Below are positions 23,482 through 34,059 of a stretch of 64,000 nt of DNA, in pieces (positions within the stretch are counted from its first letter, which is position 1; each line of letters begins with the position of its first letter). A program made the translations under genes and the position numbers. The notes below the pieces were generated by a model. The model was not told the origin of the DNA. It ran no database searches and saw only the letters and a program-made list of their open reading frames with translations. Origin of the DNA: Ryuthela nishihirai (Eukaryota > Arthropoda > Arachnida > Araneae > Heptathelidae); assembly GCA_038380435.1 (NCBI GenBank), contig JAWZYU010000019.1, positions 22,345,801 through 22,409,800 of the forward strand. The letters run 5' to 3'.

Positions 23482-23704
23482 TACAGTGGCTCAAAAAATA
23501 TCCGAACACTATGGTTGATTACAAAATTCAGAAAAATATCTGACAACGATTTTTTTTTTATAAATTAGTGGCAATTTATAAATTTCTGGCAACCTTCGTG
23601 TACTGTACACGAAGGTTGCCAGATCACTAATTTATAAAATAGTTGCCCGTTTTTTTTAATTCTGTAATCAACCATTAGTGTTCGGATATTTTTGAGAGAC
23701 TGTA
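23482..23704. mobile_element. MITE A copy 1 (Tc1/mariner-like palindrome)
   Basis: Starts TACAGTGGCTCAAAAAATAT and ends with the near inverse at 23704 (TTTTTGAGAGACTGTA). The core palindrome is GGCAACCTTCGTGTACTGTA and its inverse. TA at both ends. Confidence 0.88.
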
Positions 23705-23739
23705 CTAATTAAATGACGCACAAAACTAATGGCAGTATA

Positions 23740-23819
23740 CACAGTCGTATCAGAATAATATGACCACCTACCCATAGTATATATATGGTAGGTGGTCATA
23801 TTATTCTGATACGACTGTG
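23740..23819. mobile_element. 80-bp perfect-ended palindrome from the tips of the Tc1 element at 24.9 kb
   Basis: CACAGTCGTATCAGAATAAT + ATGACCACCTACC, a 13-base TA-rich loop, then the exact inverse ending at 23819. The arm is identical to the Tc1 terminus at 24877-24909. Confidence 0.93.
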
Positions 23820-24037
23820 CATCATGCAAGTAGCTTATGTGTAAGTCGTAATAAAAGGTCATACCAGTAGAGAACGAACACAAATCACCACAGGCAGGTA
23901 GGCAGGATGTAGTTTCGAGGGGTCCCAGAATTAAATTTCGGGGAGGGTTCGAGAATTTAGTTTCGTGGGAATGGGAGGGGAATGTCTCAAGTAAGGTTTC
24001 CCAATTCACTGCTTTCAAAACCACAATCTTCAGAATA

Positions 24038-24472
24038 TACAGGGTGAATCTGAAAAAGTGGGCAAAACTTTATGGGGTGGTAGAACGCAGCTATACGAGC
24101 AATATTCGTCATAGAACGTATGGTCGGAACGCAAGCGGTGAGAAGTTAAAAGGTAGTTTTCCACTGTCACATTTAAAGAATGAACACAAGAAGGAGAGGA
24201 GATACTTCTGTGCCTCACTTGCATTCCCGTCCGCCGCACCGTACACAAAGTGCATATCCGCCATTTCGTGGTTAGTATAACCAGCCATCCTCTCGGCAAT
24301 CCACGGTAGAAATGCCGTTGGGTGCGAGGACCGACCCTTTTATACCATTTCCAACGCCACCTAGCGGCTCGCCGTTTGCGTTCCGACCATACATTCTATG
24401 AAGAATATTGTTCGTATAGCTGCGTTCTACCACCCCGTAAAGTTTTGCCCACTTTTTCAGATTCACCCTGTA
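24038..24472. mobile_element. MITE B: deletion derivative of a DUF4817-type mariner
   Basis: Ends TACAGGGTGAATCTGAAAAA and its inverse; inverted arms of ~105 bp at roughly 93% identity by eye, TA at the borders. Both arms show the same short ORF (MNLKKWAKLYGVVERSYT...) because they are inverted copies. The interior keeps the first codons of a transposase (next entry). Confidence 0.88.
24109..24288 (-). pseudogene. Remnant of transposase N-terminus (DUF4817-type helix) inside MITE B
   Basis: The 59-codon frame starts MAGYTNHEMADMHFVYGAAD, continues GNASEAQKYLLSFLC and runs into the inverted arm before a stop. The pattern Y-T/S-N-x-E-x-A-D-M-x-F-V-Y-G-x-A-x-G-N is the first helix of a DNA-binding domain common in arthropod mariner-like transposases. 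Catalytic parts are missing, so it cannot act as a transposase. Confidence 0.7.
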
Positions 24473-25420
24473 TACATAAGATATCTAATATCCATGAAAT
24501 CCAGCGAATACACCAATGAAATTCAGTGGTTATCTTAGGTATCTTATGGATATATTCTAGAGATTGTGCTTATGTGGGTACAGGAAATATTAAAAAAATA
24601 TTCTATACGGAATAATATTTGATAACTTTCTAATCTATTTATAGCTTCGGGCTTATAATATGAGGATAAAAAATTATACAAATATAATTGTTTCAGTTTG
24701 CAAAAGCAGATAGCTAAGTTTGAAATTTCTTATAAGATGACAGTTTCTCATGAGAATTCACCCCCCCCCCCCTCACTCCTGAGTACTCCCTGATCATAGC
24801 ATCTCCAAGAACCAACGCTTTACCACTGCGTTATGGATCACTATTAACCCGTTACCTGTATTTATGTTTCAACATACACAGTCGTATCAGAATAATATGA
24901 CCACCTACCAAATAAGTGGAAAAACGACCCTTGACTCAGATGACAGCAGCGAGACAGCGTGGCATGGACACAATGAGGCCATGAAAGGTTGCCAGAGGCA
25001 CACATGCCCATTCAGACTCCAGCAGAACACGAAGATTCCGGAGATGACGTGGTTATGGGTCAGTAAGACGAACCTCTCGATCCAAAGGGTCCCACAAGTG
25101 CTCTATGGGACTCAGGTCGGTGATTTCGCTGGCCAAGGGAGAATAGAGACATCGCTGTTGTGTTCCTGGAACCAGTCACACACCACCTTAGCGACATGGC
25201 AGGGCGCATTTATCCTGTTGGTAGACACCATCGCCACCAGGGTAAACGTCCAACATGAAGGGATGGATGTGGTCAGTGAGGATGGACATGTAGCCATTGG
25301 CGTTCAGGGACACATCCAGTGGTACCAACGGTCCCAGGTATTAACAGAAAAACATCCCCCAGACATGCACACTGCCACTGCCAGCCTCTACTTGACTGAC
25401 AAGCATGTCCAAATGTTGTT

Positions 25421-25806
25421 GGGGCGGGGGTGGCTCAGTCGGTAGCGCGCCAGGCTCGTAATCTGTAGTTCCCAGGTTCGAGTCCCAGCTGGGTCAGCGT
25501 TGAGATTTATCTCCGCATAACTCCCCGCCCTGCCCACGGTCAGTAGGGGACACCGATGGGCTTGGAAAGGCCGCCGTCCGTCGGATGGGACATTAAGCCG
25601 TGACCCCGTGTGCGGGAGAGCCATACCCTGTGCACGTTAAAGAACACGCTGGATGGCCTTGACGAAAGGCTATCATCTGTCTCCCAATAGCTCTTCCAGT
25701 GGGTCCCCTCCCCCAACCTTCTCTGAGCCTTCGGGGTCCATGTGACCTGGCCATTTAGCCCATGGTGTGCAAAAAAGTGCCGCTCAGAGGTAAAACAACC
25801 CAACTG
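25421..25806 (+). repeat. SINE family A, full-length, inserted in the Tc1 element
   Basis: 386 bp, best copy in the window. The head reads GGGGCGGGGGTGGCTCAGTC then GGTAGCGCGCCAGGCTCGTA; B box GGTTCGAGTCCC; tail GGTAAAACAACCCAACTG. Flanked by exact AATGTTGTT at 25412-25420 and 25807-25815. Confidence 0.97.
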
Positions 25807-25870
25807 AATGTTGTTTCTCGTGTATCTGATGCCGTATCCACCACCGCCCGCCGCTTCAGGATGTCACATA

Positions 25871-26239
25871 GGGGGCGGGGATGGCACAGTCGGTAGCGTT
25901 CCAGGCTCTTAATCTGCAGTTCCCAGGTTCGAGTCTCAGCTGGGTCAGCATTCAGACTTATCTCCGTAAAACTCCCCGCCCTGCCCATGGTCAGTAGGGG
26001 ACACCAATGGGCTTGAAAAAGCTGCCGTCTGTCGGATGGGACGTTAAGCCGAGGTCCCGTCTGTGCATGTTAAATAACACGCTGGAAGGCCTTGATGGGA
26101 GCTATCATCTGCCTCCCAACAGTTGTTCCAGTGGATCCCCTCCCCCAACCTTCTCTGAGCCTTTGGGATCCTTCTGACCTGGCCATTTAGTCCATGGTGT
26201 GCAAAAAAGTGTCACTCAGAGGTAAAACAACCCAACAAT
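25871..26239 (+). repeat. SINE family A, second insertion in the Tc1 element
   Basis: Complete from GGGGGCGGGGATGGCACAGT to AAAACAACCCAACA, with a short deletion after GAGGTCCCGT. Flanks ATGTCACATA (25861-25870) and ATCTCACATA (26240-26249) match at 9 of 10. Confidence 0.95.
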
Positions 26240-26270
26240 ATCTCACATATGACAAGGTTCAAAGTGTTGT

Positions 26271-26539
26271 AAGTCACCACTCACGTATGATCTCTGCTAC
26301 TCTTACCAGTGCTGCCATCTCAAGGCTAATTGAATAACTATAATTTAGTAATAATTTTATTTACATAGTAAATATTTTACAATACAAAGTGAAAGCAAAC
26401 AAGCATAATCCCGTTGCATGTGTTTTCAAAAGCAATTAAGTCATGAAGCTTTCATTGACAACAATAAATTGTCTCCATATCCCCAGAAGGGTGGGATAAA
26501 GCAACTATTTTGTTTCAAGAGATAATTAGAAAATTCTTT
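26271..26539. other. No gene recognised
   Basis: AT-rich sequence between the Tc1 remnant and the palindrome cluster. Confidence 0.4.
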
Positions 26540-26880
26540 TCTAGTGGATGGATACTCATGAAATCTCATGAATATCATAGTGAAAAATGAGTATGAATTC
26601 ATACTCATTTTTCACTATGAAAAATTATATTACTCACGAATATTTTATTACTCATGAATATTTAACTCAATATTTTACTCATTTTTATTACTCATGAATA
26701 TTTTACTCATCATATTTTACTCACTCATATTTTACTCACTTTTTTCACTATGAAAAATTATATTACTCATGAATATTATATTACTCATGAATATCAAGTA
26801 AATTCATGAGTATGAATTCACAGTGAATGGATACTCATGAATTTCTAGTGGATGGATACTCATGAAACATTATGATTCAC
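26540..26880. repeat. Cluster of ACTCATGAATATTTT repeats and palindromes
   Basis: Irregular copies of ACTCATGAATATT in both orientations, with GGATGGATACTCATGAA at both edges (26546, 26825, 26851). Confidence 0.9.
26576..26619. repeat. Perfect 44-bp palindrome without loop
   Basis: CATAGTGAAAAATGAGTATG + AA|TT + its exact inverse; centre GAATTC. Confidence 0.97.
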
Positions 26881-27123
26881 ACTTTCCAAATGGTTGGACA
26901 GTTTTAATTTGCACCGTTAGAGGGCTCTACTTATGAAAAATTCGAGACTTTTTAACGAATATTACAAGGGATCTGTATATGATATAAATTTGTAATTTCG
27001 GTGATAGAGTGTCAAGGGATATTATACTGACAGCAATACAATACTCCCTTTTCTCAGAGGGATGTGAGAAAACAATTTTTTCATTTTTAGAAATAAAATA
27101 AAAATAACTTTATGTCATACAAG

Positions 27124-27346
27124 TACAGTCGCTCAAAAAGTATCCGAACGCTATGGTTGATTATAGAATTCAAAAAAAAAAATATATGGCAACGATTATT
27201 TTAGAAATTAGTGATCTGGCAACCTTCGTGTACAGTACACGAAGGTTGCCAGATCACTAATTTCTAAAAAACATCGTTGCGAGATATTTTTTTCTCAATT
27301 CTGTATAGTCAATCATAGTGTTCGGATACTTTTTTGAGCGACTGTA
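27124..27346. mobile_element. MITE A copy 2
   Basis: TACAGTCGCTCAAAAAGTAT ... inverse ending ACTGTA at 27346. The central palindrome is GATCTGGCAACCTTCGTGTA then CAGTACACGAAGG. Confidence 0.92.
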
Positions 27347-27487
27347 CTTATAAAATATTTCACACGAAGGTTGCCAGATCACTAATTTCTAAAAAACATC
27401 GTTGCGAGATATTTTTTTCTCAATTCTGTATAGTCAATCATAGTGTTCGGATACTTTTTTGAGCGACTGTACTTATAAAATATTTCT
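27347..27487. repeat. Tandem duplication (125-bp period) of the right half of MITE A copy 2
   Basis: CACGAAGGTTGCCAGATCAC starts at 27238 and again at 27363, and the following 120 bases are identical, running past the MITE end into CTTATAAAATATTT. Confidence 0.93.
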
Positions 27488-28780
27488 ATTTGCCTTTCCC
27501 AATCATCCATTAGTTCCAAATCAAAACTTTTAAAGAATTAAAAAGACTGTAAAACTCATTCTTTATGTAAACGAGATTCCATAATCTCCATTATATTCTT
27601 ACAACAGATGAACGTGCCAGAATGGCTTGCGACATGTGTTTCATGAACGCTCGTCTATGCTTAGCATGACGATTTACCTAATTAATTGTTTAGAACGAGA
27701 ATGCTTTGAAATAGTAAGAATTGTGAAAGAAAGCAATAATGTAGTGGTGTAGTAAAGGAAGAAGGATGTAATGTATTAAATTAGTGTTATGTAATGCTAA
27801 AGTAAAAAGACTGCTCTTATTTGATTTAAGATGAAGCCTAGATCCGGTGGAGAAAAAAGATTCAACAGTAAAATTTGTTATTGGATCCTGTATCAGGGGA
27901 GATCAATGTTAAACGTTTCACATGTATAAGGTATAAGGTTTGGCTAAAGTTATTTAGTGTCACAAATGAGATTCAATACAAAGTGATTTGTCTTTGTGCT
28001 AAGAGGAATAGAAATACTTGTGTTTAAATAAAATTGATTAATTTGTAATAATATTGTGTCAATATAATAAATTGCATCATTCATACTTTAGTGGTATACA
28101 TATATGTTATTTACGAACCCACGCTAAGCTTTCATCTCTTTGAATACATAACAATATTATAATTTGCCAGTTTCTGTCTGGCGTTATGATTTTTATTTCC
28201 ATTTGTCTTGTGAATAGTTTTGTCTTTATTTCTGTTCAATGTATTTTTGTCTTTATATCTGTCCAGTGTATGTTTTATCTTCACATTTATCCTGTATATT
28301 TGTATATTTGTCCTGACCATGTATTCAAACTGATTGAGCAGGGACGGACTTAGTCAAAATTTAGGTTCCTAACTTTTCTCTATCTCTGTCCTGTGTTACG
28401 TTTTCATTTTTTCCTTCACCTGTTTGCCATAGCAGAAAGGCCCAATATTTAGAGAAAAGGAAGAGCATGGCTCACTTGAAATGTAATTGTTTGGCCCTAG
28501 TATATCTTGTCGACATTTGAGTTTATTGAGTGTTTAATAACTTCGAATATCCGAATACGTGATGAAATCGAAAAGATACACAAAGAAAACACAAAAGGGA
28601 AAAAAATGCAAATCGTAAATCAAATGAAACATTTTCACAGGATTACATCTTTTAGCAATGTATCTAACAGCAATAAAATATGAAAAGAGGGGGGAAACAT
28701 TTCGTTTTGAAACAAGATTGTTGTGAAAGATCTATCGCACACAGGATTAAAAACAAATACAGCAGTCACAGAAGAACTGA
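27488..28780. other. Intronic sequence, no gene recognised
   Basis: AT-rich. CAGGGACGGACTTAG at 28342 may be a worn hAT-type terminus. A lysine/asparagine-rich minus ORF (28132-28320) comes from short repeats (CTTTATATCTGTCCAGTGTA-like). Confidence 0.4.
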
Positions 28781-28784
28781 AACA

Positions 28785-29275
28785 TCTGGATTCATTTTAT
28801 AAACTCTGGAATGTTCCATTAATTAATCACTGTTTGTTTTTATAAACTCTGGACTGTTTCATTAATGAATCGCTGTTAGTTTTTAAAAACTCTGGACTGT
28901 TTCATTAATGAGTCGCTGTTTAGTTTTTATAAACTCTGGATTGTTTCATTAATGAATCGCTGTTAGTTTTTATAAACTCTGGACTGTTTCATTAATGAAT
29001 GGCTGTTAGTTTTTATAAACTCTGGACATCTTCATTAATGAATTGCTGTTAGTTTTTATATACTCTGGAATGTTTCGTTAATGATTCGTAATTAGTTTTT
29101 GTAAAGTTTCAACTGTCGTTAAAACACTGTTGTTGGTTTTTAAAACTCCGGACTATTTTATTAATGAATCTCTGGTAGTTTTTGTGAGCTGTGGAGTGTT
29201 TCCTTAATGACTCGCTGTTAGTTTTATAAACTGTAGACTGTTTCATTAATCAATCGCTGTCGTTTTTATGATAAT
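28785..29275. repeat. Minisatellite, ~43-bp unit, about 11 copies
   Basis: Unit TTTTTATAAACTCTGGACTG + TTTCATTAATGAATCGCTGTTAG with increasing divergence toward the right end. Confidence 0.95.
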
Positions 29276-30258
29276 GTTATTTAAGAATTTCAAACGGATC
29301 ATATTTATTATCCAACGTGGGACGTACGTAGATTTGTAATGTTATCAAGAATGTTCAGCTTCTTCAAATTATTTATAGTATTTTTCATTCCACGTTACAC
29401 TCATATTTAAATTCCGTCAATATACATGTACAAAATGCAGAGTTAATATATACAAATAAATATTTTAAAGTTGTAATACAACAAAATCTCATCTTACACG
29501 GGGGTTAGGTTGTAAAGCCAGCGCCTAAGATGAAAATTGCGTAGAGTCAAAACCCTCGAAAATCCCTTAAATCTCCCATAAAGTACAGTAAACAAGTTTC
29601 TGTGTATGCAACCCTGTTCACTAATATCTATAACGTAAACAGTAATGTACAGTACATAATAAAAGTGCATATGCAAAATATAATTTCACAGTATTTTTAA
29701 TTACAGAGCTATAGAGGGACTGAAGAACGAAAGAATGAACAGGGAAGTTTTTCAAGGTTGAATTATTTCCTAAAACTGTTAAACCAACCTTGGATAGCTT
29801 TAAATTCCTTCTCATCAGAAGTCTGTCCCTCTTCGGCAGAGGTTTGAACCATGGAGGTAGAGTTTTCGGTTGAGCCCACATGAATTACTTGGTTTACCTT
29901 TAGGGCCCATGTTGTACGAAAAATACGTATCTTTAAACACTAGAATCACTCTGCCTAACAATATGCTCGCAATATGAGAGGACTCGGGAACTGAGAGCGA
30001 CTGAAGGAACAGCAGATTCACATTTCCCATCTCACTCTCACTTCTGGGACCGCTCAGTGAGTGGAATGGTGGGCACAATCATCCGCACTATTTGAATTGT
30101 AACTGTTTCTTTTTTCTCTTGGCCGAGCGCGTATAGTTGAATTCGCGTAAGTTAAATGCACTTATGATGCCACTCCACCGTAGTCTGTAACGCGAAGAAT
30201 TACAAAATTAGTTCTCTAGGATGGTATATTTTATGAAAACTAAAGAGCATTAACTTAC
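29276..30258. other. Intronic sequence, no gene recognised
   Basis: Two minus ORFs of 86-87 codons (29621-29881, 29815-30078) show no domain pattern, no splice context and overlap each other. Treated as chance. Confidence 0.45.
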
Positions 30259-30367
30259 CTGAAAAGGATGAGGATAGTGAAGAGGATGAAAACTACTATT
30301 GCCACGACTGGTCCGATTATGTATTCTGTCTTCATCACAACATTTAATTTTTTACTCATGTCGACTC
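30259..30367 (-). CDS. RPTP exon: transmembrane segment
   Basis: The acceptor is tttcgtatttaaag and the donor is TTCAG|GTAAGT. The exon has 109 bp (GA + 35 codons + AG). After a short charged stretch (DMSKKLNVVMKTEY) comes a strongly hydrophobic run, IIGPVVAIVVFILFTILIL, 19 residues with no charge: a single-pass membrane helix. It follows directly on the last FN3 exon in matching phase. Short spliced transmembrane exons between ectodomain and cytoplasmic exons are usual in this receptor family. Confidence 0.9.
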
Positions 30368-31264
30368 CTTTAAATACGAAAAAAATTAAAGCAATTTAAC
30401 ACAAGTGGACATAATATATTTAAATGATAATTTTGTCTAAATTGTACCAATGCCTTTAAAGGTATAATCACAAGAATGCCTAACCTGTCATTAATAAAAT
30501 TCGCAAATCTTCTTCATAATCCTTTTCAGATCGAGACAAAATCATATGCGTATTCTTATCATCGGAACCTTGAAAGAAAATTAGATGAGACGGCAAAAAA
30601 AGAGGCTTTTTTTTTAATCAGGGCTAAAAAACATTCGTTGAAATTGTTATTCCGAAAACAGAAATTCATTTCCTTTTTATTTCCATCTTTTTCACACTTT
30701 TACCTACAGAAGATTGTTTAAGGCAAAGGAAATCCACTCTGCCCCTTGACAATGGCGAGTGAATTTCTTTCGAAAGCCGTTTATTTTTAGAAATAAGGAA
30801 AATTAGAATAATAAAAATATTTGGAGGAGAATAACTCACTTGAGAATTCATTAACATTCATTTTCTTGTATGCACTGTCAATCTGATTAAAGGATTAAGC
30901 TTACATTAGGACGCATGCTAATGCACACACACACACTCACCTTTGATTAGTGATCGAGTTTTCTTAATGTGCAGGAAAAACGCTGCCTCCTTCTCGCTCA
31001 TTGGTATACGCCTTTGCTTTGGCTCGCGACAAAATGTCCTGTGTAATTTACTATTTTTCCGATGACAGAGGTAGCGGTGTAATGTACACGGTATTCAGCT
31101 TAACTCAGTTACGATCTCTGATCATGTGGAACGTTTCTATAAACATATGACGTCTCTACGGATATAAATAAATAAATGATTTTTAAGATCACAGTTTTGA
31201 ATATACCAGTATATTTTGGACTGGATTAGTCTACCTGTGAACTACCCTTTCTTGCACCCAAATA
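30368..31264. other. Intronic sequence, no gene recognised
   Basis: Overlapping 60-80-codon ORFs on both strands at 30476-30857 without motifs. A CA microsatellite at 30922-30936. Confidence 0.45.
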
Positions 31265-31516
31265 GGCTAACTAACAAAGTCACAAAACCCATTTGAAAAG
31301 GGAACACACACGTCAAGGTCATCCAACTGTTCATTTAGAGTGCATAGAGTATGACTCTCCTTCACGCGGGGTCTAAGGCTTCAATCTGTGTCCGGAGGAC
31401 ACTGACTTTCTCAAGGCCACAATTGTGCTCTTTCTTACCGAGTGGATTTAGCGGTAATAAATCTCACAATTTTAACCCGAAACCGTGAACTACAGATTAC
31501 GAGCATCACCCGCCCA
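31265..31516 (-). repeat. SINE family A, diverged
   Basis: ACACGTCAAGGTCATCCAAC, GGGGTCTAAGGCTTCAATCT and GTGAACTACAGATTACGAGC follow the inverse family sequence. Confidence 0.75.
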
Positions 31517-32064
31517 TTGAATTTATGAAAATAATGAATTTTAAATCATTATTTTCATCATAATCATAATCATAATTAAATAATCATTAGCTAAAAAAAA
31601 TAAAATTTAAATTTAGCTAAAATAAAATTTAGCCAGAAAGTAATGAATTTTAAATTCATTATTTTCGGGCTAAATTTTCTTATTCTGTTCCAATAAATGC
31701 ACCTTACTTCCGACATGTTCTATAATGGGTGTGGGCAACAGGTTGCTTGGTCACTGTCTGAGTGGACGCCCATACAAACAAGGTTAAAAACAATTGATCT
31801 CTATCTCTCTGACTTTGCTCAGTGAAGACGTGGGCTAGGCTAATAGCGATAATAAGAAAAAAGAGAAAAATATATCAAATATTTTTAAAATTTTAAGTTC
31901 GTAAAATGATAAAAAAGATTAGATTTGTAATGAAGGTGCACAAGAACCATTTGCACGAATATGCAGGAAAGGATGGAAAGCTAAAACAAAAATTAATCAA
32001 TAATAACTTCACAAATTACTTGTTGATATATATATATAATTCAAGAAATAATTTTGTGAAAAAA

Positions 32065-32245
32065 AAATAATTCGCCGATAAATAGAATTCGAACCCACAC
32101 CTCCAAATTTTATGTCAGGCACTTTAATTGAAAATCTATTACTAGCTCTGTCATTTATGACAAGAGCTTGTGATAGATTACCGGTTAGAGCCCTGCCGTG
32201 TCATTGGAAGGCATGGGTTCGAATTCCACGGTGAATCATTTTTCC
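32065..32245. repeat. Imperfect foldback of a tRNA-like sequence
   Basis: The right arm (about 32165-32245) holds ACCGGTTAGAGCCCTGCCGT and B-box-like GGGTTCGAATTCC. The left arm carries the inverse (GAATTCGAACCCACACCTCC). Possibly a third SINE family arranged head-to-head. Confidence 0.45.
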
Positions 32246-33339
32246 ACAAAATATTGTTAAAACAAAAAAAAACATTCGCTTTCAAGAAGCAAATGAATCT
32301 AATGATAAAATAAAACAGTAACTTTTCACACGGGTGGAGAATGAACTGACAACTGATTCCACCTACGCACTCTATGTCGTTAATATAAACAAATAATCAG
32401 CCATCTTTATTTTTGTTTCATTAGTTATACATAACACAATGTCTACGCTAATGAAGGGGGCGAGGCCATACAAATATTACAAAAACTTATATTTATATAT
32501 GATTGTTGTTTGTATAATGAAGGGTAAGGAATTGAGCGAAATTTCAATACCATTTGCAGTGTTATTATATATAATATATATTATATAACACCATTTGCAG
32601 TATATTATTTGCGGTATATCACATCTGTCACACATTCAAAAATATACATTTAAAATTCGTAACAGTAGGTTATGAAATTTCTCTTGTTGTTAACTTGCAA
32701 AGATTTAGGTAATAATTCAAGTACTCAAACGTTGTTCAGTAGGATTTAAAAAAACAACTGAAGAGACAGCAGTTGTAGAAAGCATTTTCTGTATATCACT
32801 AGGATATACACCTGCTTAGAAACTTAAAATAGCCTCTGGTCGTTTTCGCCGTGGGCAAAGAACCTGGCCAGCAGAAAAACGCAAGTACGGACAGATGCAA
32901 CTTTTACAAACTTTTCACACACTATTATGCTGTATCTATTCATATGATATCAAAGGTACAAAGGACAGTGTTTCCTCTGTACCTTTGGAGATACCTGAAC
33001 ATACCAGAATATCTGACATGCTTAGGAGGTCGTTCATATCTATAGACATTTCTTTTCCTGTATACTTCTGACATCATATGAATAAATACAAGATAATAGT
33101 TTGTCACATGTATGTAAATATCCACTATTAGCACCAGAGTTTCTTATGAGGATTCCAAAAAAATAGAGTACCTGTTGTAGTAGCACTGATAGATCGTAAG
33201 AAGAGTTTTAAACCAAAGTTAAATGAAATAGAATTACATATATTATTATAAACAATCGCATTTGCAAATATCAAGGTAACATCAGACATCTAGACAAGGA
33301 TTCTTTAGTTTTCGTCCATTCGGAAAAGAAGTGCCCACG
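32246..33339. other. Intronic sequence, no gene recognised
   Basis: AT-rich, with a palindromic (AT)n tract at 32564-32590 flanked by ACCATTTGCAGTGTTAT and ACACCATTTGCAGTATAT. Nothing coding. Confidence 0.45.
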
Positions 33340-33690
33340 ACAATACATACATACAAAATTTTCATGCAGCCATGGGCTACGGAGATCCAACCAGACTGTG
33401 TAATTTTGCTCTCCAGACGTGTCTCTTTAGAGCTACAGCCGCTGCATTTGGCAACTGCAGGCCAATTCTAGCAAAGTCCTGTTTGACATTGTCTGCCCAT
33501 CGTATCCTAGGTCTCCCCCTTTTTCTGATACCCTTAGGCACACTGTTCATAACCCTCTTTGCCAATCTGCAGCTATGCATGCGGGCAACATGGCCAAACC
33601 AACGCAGTCTCTCTCTGCACAATATGCTGCTCAAAAGAGGTTGATGACTCCTTCTTCTAACCTCATCATTACTTAAGGGTCAAACCACCT
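33340..33690 (-). pseudogene. RTE-type LINE, 3' fragment
   Basis: The minus strand reads LSSILCRERLRWFGHVARMH, then MNSVPKGIRKRGRPRIRW, ADNVKQDFARIGLQLP and RHVWRAKLHSLVGSP. This C-terminal block (RLRWFGHV ... RRGRP ... W) lies after the RT in RTE-like ORFs. The 3' tail is a short repeat (TGTATGTATG inverse at 33340-33355), as RTE elements end in microsatellites rather than poly-A. About 85 codons are still open. Confidence 0.9.
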
Positions 33691-34059
33691 AATGCCCAAG
33701 ATACTGCGTAAGCATCTAAAAAGCCCCCGACAATCAATTCTTTAAATTTTGAACGAATACTGTTGAAATTTCAGATTTTGATACATTTCCGTAAGTTCCA
33801 TTTTTTTTTTTTATCTACAAAAATATTTTCTCCGAAATAGTTCACTTTCAAAGCTGAAGAGCTTTCCTTGCGAGTTTCCAATCACCTGGCATAGATTTAT
33901 TAATGCTTTCTGAAATATCTTGAAATACATGCCATCGGATATATGCTTTTATTTTCACCTTTACTTTCTGCTTCAAAAAAAGAAAACCTAAAACAATTTG
34001 AGGTTAAAATGAATGTTCCTGAAAATATTCGGAGCATTTATTATAGAATTATGAAAACA

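Larger units (their letters stand above)
24877..26270 (-). pseudogene. Tc1-like transposon, transposase fragment split by two SINEs
   Basis: The left terminus is CACAGTCGTATCAGAATAAT. On the minus strand the DDE region reads GDGVYQQD, then (frame change) APCHVAKVVCDWFQEHNSDV, LPWPAKSPDLSPIEHLWDPL and further to LAAVI near the end. This covers the second Asp (YQQD) and the SPDLSPIEHLW block before the third acidic residue, as in Tc1 transposases. Upstream code (CDILKRRAVVDTASDTRETT) resumes between the two SINEs at 25807-25870. At least two frame breaks; the N-terminal DNA-binding part and right terminus were not found. The plus-strand ORF of 193 codons here is antisense to it. Confidence 0.82.

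Noticed and set aside
24864..25445. Plus-strand ORF of 193 codons, the third longest in the window
   Set aside because: Antisense to a Tc1 transposase remnant and it runs into a SINE; its openness is a by-product of the opposite coding strand.
25421..25495. Functional tRNA gene
   Set aside because: The tRNA-Met-like head has good A and B boxes, but the acceptor stem does not close, the anticodon is altered and a SINE body follows in every full copy.
29621..30078. Two overlapping minus ORFs of 86-87 codons near the transmembrane exon
   Set aside because: No domain pattern and no splice sites in phase with the TM exon; they overlap each other in different frames.
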